The notes beneath the pieces were generated by a model that saw nothing but the letters and a program-made list of their open reading frames with translations, was not told where the DNA came from and searched no databases. A DNA stretch of 34,349 bases from an uncultured Pseudomonadales bacterium (GTDB lineage: Bacteria > Pseudomonadota > Gammaproteobacteria > Pseudomonadales > Pseudohongiellaceae): positions 1 to 34,349 of the forward strand of contig CAJQHM010000050.1 of the NCBI GenBank assembly GCA_905478195.1, in the 5' to 3' direction. The position numbers and the translations under genes were made by a program. Below are positions 28,869 to 34,349 of the stretch, piece after piece; within the stretch, counting starts at the first letter, position 1, and every line of letters begins with the position of its first letter.

Positions 28869-29735
28869 ATGTTTACTGAGGTGTCGAGCGAACCAGTTTC
28901 AATAAGCGCAGGAGCGGGGAAGAACTCTCCGCTCAATCGCTCGCGGAAAAATCTGCGGCGCGACGTCGGACGAGCTATCGGCGACTACAATATGATCGAA
29001 GATGGTGACCTGGTCATGGTGTGTCTTTCCGGCGGGAAAGACTCTTATGCGATGTTAGACATTCTTTTGAGTTTGCAGAAGCATGCGCCCATCAAGTTTC
29101 GTCTTCATGCGGTAAATTTAGATCAGAAGCAGCCAGACTTCCCGGAAGAAGTATTGCCCGCCTATCTTGAAGCACTTGGCGTGGACTATACGATAATTGA
29201 GAAAGATACCTATTCCATCGTTACCGATAAGGTGGAAGAGGGTAAAACATACTGTGGCCTTTGTTCACGCCTGCGACGAGGTATTCTGTATAACCATGCG
29301 CAGTCTATTGGTGCAAACAAGATAGCGCTTGGGCACCACCGCGACGATATTGTTGAGACACTGTTCTTGAACATGTTCTACGGTGGAAAGTTGAAAGCAA
29401 TGCCGCCAAAACTACTGAGTGATGACAAGCGAAATATCGTGATACGGCCACTCGCTTATTGCAAAGAGAAGGAGATCGCGCGCTATGCCGAGCTCAGCAA
29501 CTTCCCTATTATTCCCTGCAATCTTTGCGGCACTCAGGACAATATGCAGAGGCAGGCCATCAAGGCAATGCTACAGCAATGGGATAAGACCCATCCGGGG
29601 AGATTAGAGACTATCTTTCGCAGCATAGGCAATGTGTCTCTGTCGCAGTTGGCGGATACGAAGAATTTTCCCTTTAGCGAACTGCGTACGGCGGCACCCG
29701 ATTCGCAAGAGCTAAATATCGTCGAATTGGTATAG
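28869..29735 (+). CDS. ttcA: tRNA-cytidine(32) 2-sulfurtransferase TtcA
   Basis: 288 residues. A PP-loop ATPase, SGGKDS (54-59), adenylates C32 of certain tRNAs for 2-thiolation. Cys129 and Cys132 (YCGLC) and Cys220 (CNLC, with Cys217) match the residues that hold the 4Fe-4S cluster. [10 protein letters not shown] (155-164) is the family motif. The ATG lies 5 bp after the fadA stop. The first 25 or so residues are variable. Sulfur donation is consistent with tusA two genes on, though TusA is known mainly for the MnmA pathway. Confidence 0.96.
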   Translation: MFTEVSSEPVSISAGAGKNSPLNRSRKNLRRDVGRAIGDYNMIEDGDLVMVCLSGGKDSYAMLDILLSLQKHAPIKFRLHAVNLDQKQPDFPEEVLPAYLEALGVDYTIIEKDTYSIVTDKVEEGKTYCGLCSRLRRGILYNHAQSIGANKIALGHHRDDIVETLFLNMFYGGKLKAMPPKLLSDDKRNIVIRPLAYCKEKEIARYAELSNFPIIPCNLCGTQDNMQRQAIKAMLQQWDKTHPGRLETIFRSIGNVSLSQLADTKNFPFSELRTAAPDSQELNIVELV

Positions 29736-29767
29736 GGTATCTTGTTGCTGATTCAACAGTTACTGCA

Positions 29768-29796
29768 TGCGGGTATTCCGCAAACCCGGGCCCGCA
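29768..29796 (+). repeat. Hairpin between ttcA and yheU
   Basis: TGCGGG (29768-29773) pairs with CCCGCA (29791-29796) around 17 bases. An inner alternative uses CGGGT (29770-29774) and ACCCG (29784-29788). No T-run follows. It is a weak candidate for a transcript-processing or attenuation structure. Confidence 0.3.
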
Positions 29797-29807
29797 GACT
29801 CTAGACT

Positions 29808-30014
29808 ATGAATATACCGTATCAAGAATTAGAGGCCGAAACGCTAAGAGCTATAATAGAAGAGTTTATTAGTCGTGAAGGTACCGATTATGGGGCGCAT
29901 GAATACTCTCTGGAGCAGAAAGTACAGCAGGTGAGAAATCAATTGGAGCGCGGAAATATCGTTCTTAATTTTGATCCGGAGACTGAGAGCTGTGACCTGC
30001 AGGCAGTGCATTGA
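29808..30014 (+). CDS. yheU: YheU family protein (UPF0270)
   Basis: 68 residues. The sequence begins [20 protein letters not shown], followed by [18 protein letters not shown] and [13 protein letters not shown]; this is the full-length pattern of the UPF0270/YheU family. The family is small, acidic and without an assigned function. It lies between ttcA and tusA on the same strand. Confidence 0.9.
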   Translation: MNIPYQELEAETLRAIIEEFISREGTDYGAHEYSLEQKVQQVRNQLERGNIVLNFDPETESCDLQAVH

Positions 30015-30060
30015 GCGCAGCCAAAGAGTCACTATAGAGAATCACTATAGATAGAGAGTC

Positions 30061-30336
30061 ATGTCCGATACAGAACAACAGTCAGATAGCGATAAAATAG
30101 ATTCTGAGCAAGCCTTGGAACTAGATGCCAGGGGGCTATATTGTCCAGAGCCAGTTATGCTTCTGCACAACAAAATCGCCGACATAGAAGCCGGGCAGCT
30201 GTTGCGATTGATAGCTACCGATCCTTCTACTACTAGAGATGTCCCCAAGTTCTGTCATTTCCTGGGCCATGAGCTACTAGAGTCTGGTGAGCAGGAGGGC
30301 GGCTTTAGCTACTTGATTCGCAAGGTCGGTTCCTAG
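30061..30336 (+). CDS. tusA: TusA-family sulfurtransferase
   Basis: 91 residues. The core [19 protein letters not shown] holds the sulfur-carrying Cys28 in the C-P-x-P motif. The rest ([27 protein letters not shown]) matches TusA rather than YedF. TusA takes persulfide from IscS and passes it to tRNA thiolation and other pathways. A 20-residue acidic N-terminal extension precedes the core. The nearness of ttcA suggests a shared sulfur-trafficking theme. Confidence 0.93.
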   Translation: MSDTEQQSDSDKIDSEQALELDARGLYCPEPVMLLHNKIADIEAGQLLRLIATDPSTTRDVPKFCHFLGHELLESGEQEGGFSYLIRKVGS

Positions 30337-30392
30337 TGCCGCTCCAAGGGGCAGCTAAACTTTTGTCTATCTTGCCGCGAGAGCGATAGCTC

Positions 30393-31343
30393 ATGTCTGC
30401 ATCAGAAAAAAATACAAGTACCTACTACCTGGTCGACGGCTCGATCTACATCTTTCAGTCGCATTTCTCACCCTATGTGGAGTGCTTCGATGTCGAAGGA
30501 AATGATCTGAGTGCCGTCTATGGCTTCACTCAGTTTCTACTGCAGTTTCTGCGTCGTGTAAAACCCGAGCTGATAGCGGTTGCTTTGGACGAGAGCCTGT
30601 TCAGCGGCTTCAGGCACGATCTCTGTCCCAACTACAAGTCGAATAGAGAATTGCCCGATGAAAACCTCGCGATGCAATTAACCGCGTGTCGCGAGATCTG
30701 TTCTATCTTTGGCATGGCGTCCTACGCGAGCGAGAAATACGAAGCCGACGATATAATCGGCACACTGTCGAGCAGAATGTCGGAGCTTACCCCGGGCGAT
30801 TCAGCGCTGTGTATAGTGACTCGAGATAAAGATCTTTCACAGTTACTAAAGACCGAGCGCGACCATCTTTGGGATTACAGTGGCAATCGCAAGCGCTATA
30901 GGGCAGATATCGAAACTGAATTTGGCGTTCGCCCTGAACAGTTTGCCGACTATCTTGGGCTGGTTGGCGACGCGGTGGATTGTATTACGGGGGTGCCCGG
31001 AGTTGGACCTGTGAAAGCAAAAGAGTTGCTTAGGAATTTTTCCAGTCTAGACGGCATCTACGAAAATTTGGATGCTGTGCCGCATCTAGCGCTTCGCGGC
31101 GCCTCGGAGCTAGCGAAAAAACTTCAGCTACATCAGACCGAGGCTAAGCTGAGTCGTGAGCTTGCGACAATTATCTGCAACGCGAATGACAGGCATGAGG
31201 GCTTTGCCAACGCTGTGCCCAGCTCCCTGGAACTTGGTGATCTAGATTTTTCTTCTTTCGAACAATTTCTGGGCAAGTATCGATTCAATGAAGATGATAG
31301 CAATCACCTGTTGTCCATAGCCGATCGATTCACTCACTCCTAG
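30393..31343 (+). CDS. Stand-alone 5'-3' exonuclease / flap endonuclease (Xni-like)
   Basis: 316 residues. It matches the N-terminal 5'-3' exonuclease domain of DNA polymerase I and the free-standing ExoIX/Xni proteins: VDGSIYIFQSHF at the N-end, ALDESLFSGFRHDLCPNYKSNR, EKYEADDIIGTLS with paired metal-binding acidic residues, TRDKDLSQLL, and the helix-3-turn-helix segment DYLGLVGDAVDCITGVPGVG followed by PVKAKELL. It should bind flapped or gapped DNA. It is longer than E. coli Xni (251), and more of the metal ligands seem kept, so it may be an active flap nuclease. It is probably co-transcribed with pdxB, 21 bp downstream. Confidence 0.88.
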   Translation: MSASEKNTSTYYLVDGSIYIFQSHFSPYVECFDVEGNDLSAVYGFTQFLLQFLRRVKPELIAVALDESLFSGFRHDLCPNYKSNRELPDENLAMQLTACREICSIFGMASYASEKYEADDIIGTLSSRMSELTPGDSALCIVTRDKDLSQLLKTERDHLWDYSGNRKRYRADIETEFGVRPEQFADYLGLVGDAVDCITGVPGVGPVKAKELLRNFSSLDGIYENLDAVPHLALRGASELAKKLQLHQTEAKLSRELATIICNANDRHEGFANAVPSSLELGDLDFSSFEQFLGKYRFNEDDSNHLLSIADRFTHS

Positions 31344-31364
31344 CAGGATTCCGATACTGGTCGT

Positions 31365-32492
31365 ATGAAGATATTTGCTGACAAAAATATTCTAGCAGTC
31401 CAAGGTAGTTTTAGTCGCTATGGTGAGTTGCATCTCTTCGATGGGCGCACAGTGAAACAAGCAGATCTATTGGAGGCCGATGTTCTTCTCGTGCGCTCGA
31501 TTACTACAGTCAATGAATCGTTACTAGGCGGCACTAATATTAGGTTTGTTGGTACTGCCACCAGTGGCGTGGATCATGTTGATACTGCTTATCTGGATTC
31601 GGCGGGAATTTATTTTGCCGATGCAAAGGGCAGCAACGCGAATGCGGTCGTCGATTATTGTTTTGCTGCGCTAGCCTTTGCTGCATTGCATAAAGGCTTT
31701 GAATTATCTGGCAGCACCGTAGGTATTGTCGGTGCCGGTGCCGTCGGTGGTTTATTCGCATCAAAGCTTGAGCGACTAGGAGTTCAGGTGCGTTGCTGCG
31801 ATCCTTTTCTCGAGCAGGCGTCAGGGGAGCATCGTCAGTTCTTTTCTTTGGAGGAGGTGTTGGAATGTGAGGCGGTTTCACTTCATGTCCCCCTTAGTGA
31901 CGGCGGCCTCTTTCCTACCAGGCATCTACTTGCTGCTCAGGAGTTGGCGAAGTTGCGCAATAATGTGGTGCTAATCAACGCCTGTCGTGGGAATGTTGTC
32001 GATGAGCGGGCGCTGGAAGAAGTCCTTGCCCATAGAAGTGATATCGTCACCGTCTTCGATGTCTGGGCAGATGAGCCCAATATAAACTCCCGTTTGGCTG
32101 CTAGTGTGGATATAGCGACACCTCATATCGCAGGTTATAGCCAGGAGGCAAAGTCTAGGGCGACAAGCATGCTTGTTGCCGCATTCGAGCGTTATTCTAA
32201 GTTTGATGCTGGAATGGATGCTGAGGATAAATTGGCCGCATCTGTCACGGTAGACATTGAGCCCGTATCGGAGTCGATGCCGCTGTGGGAAACTTTACTG
32301 GCAGTCTTTCCCCTAATAGAAATTAGTGAAGAATTTCTTCAGGCGCAGCTTGCCGGGGAGGGCGCGCGCTCCTTCGACTCTATTCGGCAGAAGCTACTGA
32401 GCAGGCATGAGTTTGAAAGCTGCTTATTGCATAGCAGCAATTACTCTGCCGAGCAGCTAGAGCGCCTAGCGGTGCTCGGCTTTCAATTTTAA
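31365..32492 (+). CDS. pdxB: Erythronate-4-phosphate dehydrogenase PdxB
   Basis: 375 residues. It oxidises 4-phosphoerythronate to 2-oxo-3-hydroxy-4-phosphobutanoate in DXP-dependent pyridoxal phosphate synthesis. The protein begins MKIFADKNI; the NAD fold is seen as GIVGAGAVG; catalytic residues lie in NACRGNVVDE (Arg), DVWADEPN (Glu) and TPHIAGYS (His). The C-terminal dimerisation domain (about 285-375) characteristic of PdxB is present. It is convergent with alaA, 21 bp apart. Confidence 0.96.
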   Translation: MKIFADKNILAVQGSFSRYGELHLFDGRTVKQADLLEADVLLVRSITTVNESLLGGTNIRFVGTATSGVDHVDTAYLDSAGIYFADAKGSNANAVVDYCFAALAFAALHKGFELSGSTVGIVGAGAVGGLFASKLERLGVQVRCCDPFLEQASGEHRQFFSLEEVLECEAVSLHVPLSDGGLFPTRHLLAAQELAKLRNNVVLINACRGNVVDERALEEVLAHRSDIVTVFDVWADEPNINSRLAASVDIATPHIAGYSQEAKSRATSMLVAAFERYSKFDAGMDAEDKLAASVTVDIEPVSESMPLWETLLAVFPLIEISEEFLQAQLAGEGARSFDSIRQKLLSRHEFESCLLHSSNYSAEQLERLAVLGFQF

Positions 32493-32513
32493 GCAGTCTG
32501 GCGCATCAGCGCT

Positions 32514-33734
32514 TCAATCACTTTTTCGATACTGCTCTAAGACTCTCGCTATGCCGGAAATAGCAGGTATCAACTCATCGACTCGGGGTAAGAAAACCAG
32601 TCTTAGGTGATGCGTGTCTTCAATGTTAAAGGCGCTTCCCTGCACCAGAAGAATCTTTTCCTGTTCCAGTATGTCCAGTATCAATGCAACATCGTCGTCT
32701 ATCTTAAAGACTTCTGAATCCAATTTGGGAAACATATAGATCGCGCCGCGGGGTTTAGCGCAAGTCACCCCCGGAATTTGCGTCAGTAATTCCCAAGCCG
32801 TATCCCGTTGCTGCTTGAGTCGCCCGCCGGGCAATATCAGTTCGTTGATACTCTGATAGCCCCCTAGAGCCGTCTGCACTGCAAATTGCGCGGGCACGTT
32901 TGCACACAGACGCATATTGGTGAGAATTTCCAAGCCTTCTATGTAGCTTTTGGCCTCACTCTTGGGGCCGCTAAGTATCATCCAACCCGACCTGAATCCT
33001 GCGAGTCTGTAGGATTTCGAGAGACCATTGAAGCTGACAATGAAAACGTCATCGCAAAGCGACGCCGCGGGAATGTGCACGGCATCGTCATAGACGATTT
33101 TGCTGTAGATCTCGTCAGCAAACAAAATTAGGTCATGTTTACGGCAAAGATCAATCAATTGCAGCAGGATCTCTCTGCTATAGACAGAGCCGGTGGGGTT
33201 GTTGGGGTTAATTATGACCAGTGCCCGGGTGTTGTTGTTGACCTTCGACTCGATGTCGGTGATATCGGGAAACCAGTCAGCCTGCTCATCGCAGAGGTAG
33301 TGTACAGCGGTGCCACCACTGAGGCTTACCGCAGCGGTCCACAGCGGGTAATCGGGAGCCGGCACTAGCACTTCGTCGCCATCGTTTAATAGTGCCTGCA
33401 TGGCCATGGTAATGAGTTCACTGACGCCATTGCCCAGGTAGATGTCATCGATATCGATATTAGGAATATTGAGCCGCTGACATTCCTGCATGATCGCCTT
33501 GCGTGCGGAGAATAAGCCCTTGGAGTCACTGTAACCGGTTGCGGCAGAGAGATTGTGTATCACATCATGAAGGATTTCATCTGGAGCGTTGAAGCCGAAT
33601 GGGGCAGGGTTGCCAATATTTAGCTTCAAGATCTGGTGGCCTTCCTCTTCCAGGCGCTTGGCTTCCTCTAGCACTGGTCCGCGGATGTCGTAGCAGACGT
33701 TGCCTAATTTGTCAGATTGATACACTTTAGCCAT
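32514..33734 (-). CDS. alaA: Alanine transaminase AlaA (YfbQ type)
   Basis: 406 residues, class I PLP aminotransferase making alanine from pyruvate and glutamate. The start VYQSDKLGNVCYDIRGPVL followed by LNIGNPAPFGFNAPDEI is nearly the E. coli AlaA pattern. PLP-site residues: NPNNPTGSVY (177-186), ADEIYSKIVYD (206-216) and the Schiff-base Lys240 in SFNGLSKSYRLAGFRSGW. It is divergent from msrB, with a 184-bp gap that must hold both promoters. Confidence 0.96.
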   Translation of the reverse strand: MAKVYQSDKLGNVCYDIRGPVLEEAKRLEEEGHQILKLNIGNPAPFGFNAPDEILHDVIHNLSAATGYSDSKGLFSARKAIMQECQRLNIPNIDIDDIYLGNGVSELITMAMQALLNDGDEVLVPAPDYPLWTAAVSLSGGTAVHYLCDEQADWFPDITDIESKVNNNTRALVIINPNNPTGSVYSREILLQLIDLCRKHDLILFADEIYSKIVYDDAVHIPAASLCDDVFIVSFNGLSKSYRLAGFRSGWMILSGPKSEAKSYIEGLEILTNMRLCANVPAQFAVQTALGGYQSINELILPGGRLKQQRDTAWELLTQIPGVTCAKPRGAIYMFPKLDSEVFKIDDDVALILDILEQEKILLVQGSAFNIEDTHHLRLVFLPRVDELIPAISGIARVLEQYRKSD

Positions 33735-33918
33735 GCTTCACACTCTCTACTGCTGTCTGAATTGCTTATCTCTACCCAATAGTCGGCAGCTATTGCTTTA
33801 GAATAAACTGTTTACGCCAAAGAGACGCATCCAAGATGCCGCGAATTCTACAGGATGGCAGACCCTCGGCCAATTTCTAGTGTATTATCTGCTTTGAAAG
33901 TTCTAGGGGAGTACGGCG

Positions 33919-34335
33919 GTGAGTAAGATTGAGAAGACGGAAGAGCAGTGGAAGCAGGAGCTCGATAGCGAAACCTATAGAGTTACTCGACAGGCTGGTA
34001 CAGAGGCGGCATTTTCCGGCAAATATTGGGATCTAAAGGCGGCAGGCATGTATAAGTGTGTCGCCTGCGGAGAGGCTCTGTTCTCGTCTGAGACCAAATA
34101 TGACTCGGGTTCAGGCTGGCCTAGCTTCTATGCCCCCGCTAAAGAGGGTGTCGTTGGTGAGAACGATGATCAATCCCACGGCATGATCCGCACAGAGGTG
34201 GTCTGTAAGAAGTGTGATTCCCATCTGGGACATGTGTTCCCGGATGGTCCCCCCGAGACAGGGCTGCGCTATTGTATTAATTCTGCCTCGCTGCAATTTG
34301 ATGAGAGCGATGGCGAAAGTGCTGAAGAATCTTAG
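33919..34335 (+). CDS. msrB: Peptide methionine-R-sulfoxide reductase MsrB
   Basis: 138 residues from a GTG start with GGGGAG eight bases upstream. It reduces the R-epimer of methionine sulfoxide in oxidised proteins. Zinc cysteines C47/C50 and C96/C99, the [10 protein letters not shown] segment and the catalytic Cys119 in RYCINS are present. No second recycling Cys is obvious near residue 64 (Ser in this position), so regeneration would be direct by thioredoxin, as in many one-Cys-plus-zinc forms. No signal peptide; cytoplasmic. Neighbourhood alaA-msrB also occurs in Pseudomonas. Confidence 0.96.
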   Translation: MSKIEKTEEQWKQELDSETYRVTRQAGTEAAFSGKYWDLKAAGMYKCVACGEALFSSETKYDSGSGWPSFYAPAKEGVVGENDDQSHGMIRTEVVCKKCDSHLGHVFPDGPPETGLRYCINSASLQFDESDGESAEES

Positions 34336-34349
34336 ACTCTTTCTGTCTT

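Noticed and set aside
32500-32513. GGCGC-ATCA-GCGCT hairpin between pdxB and alaA as a bidirectional terminator
   Set aside because: Only four strong pairs and no T-run on either strand.

Overview
The window reads as a chromosomal segment of a free-living, probably marine, gammaproteobacterium of the Pseudomonas/Cellvibrio type. ZipA, PdxB, FadBA, YheU, AlaA and Xni are characteristic of Gammaproteobacteria. An SMC protein beside ZipA, in the order smc-zipA-ligA, fits Pseudomonadales-like lineages rather than Enterobacterales or Vibrionales, which use MukBEF. This placement comes from gene content and recall of family sequences; no database search was made.

Layout. Positions 1-1884 hold the last codons of a class V aminotransferase and a Tat-exported PhoD-type phosphatase. 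Positions 1885-3101 are gene-poor: a 56-codon Cys-rich ORF overlapping a 24-codon membrane peptide, an opposite-strand fragment resembling a tyrosine-integrase N-terminus, and about 780 bp without a recognisable gene. Positions 3102-12341 are the plus-strand block smc, zipA, ligA, an SLT-domain lipoprotein and djlA (chromosome organisation, division, DNA joining, envelope). Positions 12350-18369 are on the minus strand: a CDF metal transporter, then a GltD-like flavoprotein with two ferredoxin clusters translationally coupled to a 2-oxoacid:ferredoxin oxidoreductase (KorA, KorB). Positions 18720-22596 (minus) hold a PreP-like M16C protease and the RbgA/YlqF GTPase, followed by a clear terminator. 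BolA and a Bax-family glucosaminidase read forward from 22730, the latter behind a well-placed CRP/FNR-type site. A secreted polysaccharide deacetylase lies opposite. From 25446 the plus strand carries fadB-fadA, ttcA, yheU, tusA, a stand-alone 5'-3' exonuclease and pdxB; alaA (minus) and msrB (plus) are divergent at the end.

How genes work together. FadB and FadA form the beta-oxidation complex. The GltD-like protein, KorA and KorB look like a self-contained module that would join CoA-dependent 2-oxoacid oxidation to NAD(P)H through flavin and Fe-S clusters. TtcA and TusA are both sulfur-transfer proteins. Smc, ZipA and LigA serve replication and division.

Most of the window is ordinary core genome. 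The parts most worth a second look are the relic-like region before smc, the very long acidic linker of ZipA with a basic island, the Kor/flavoprotein module, the second C-terminal domain of the CDF transporter, and an orphan leader with a strong ribosome binding site at 18530-18695.
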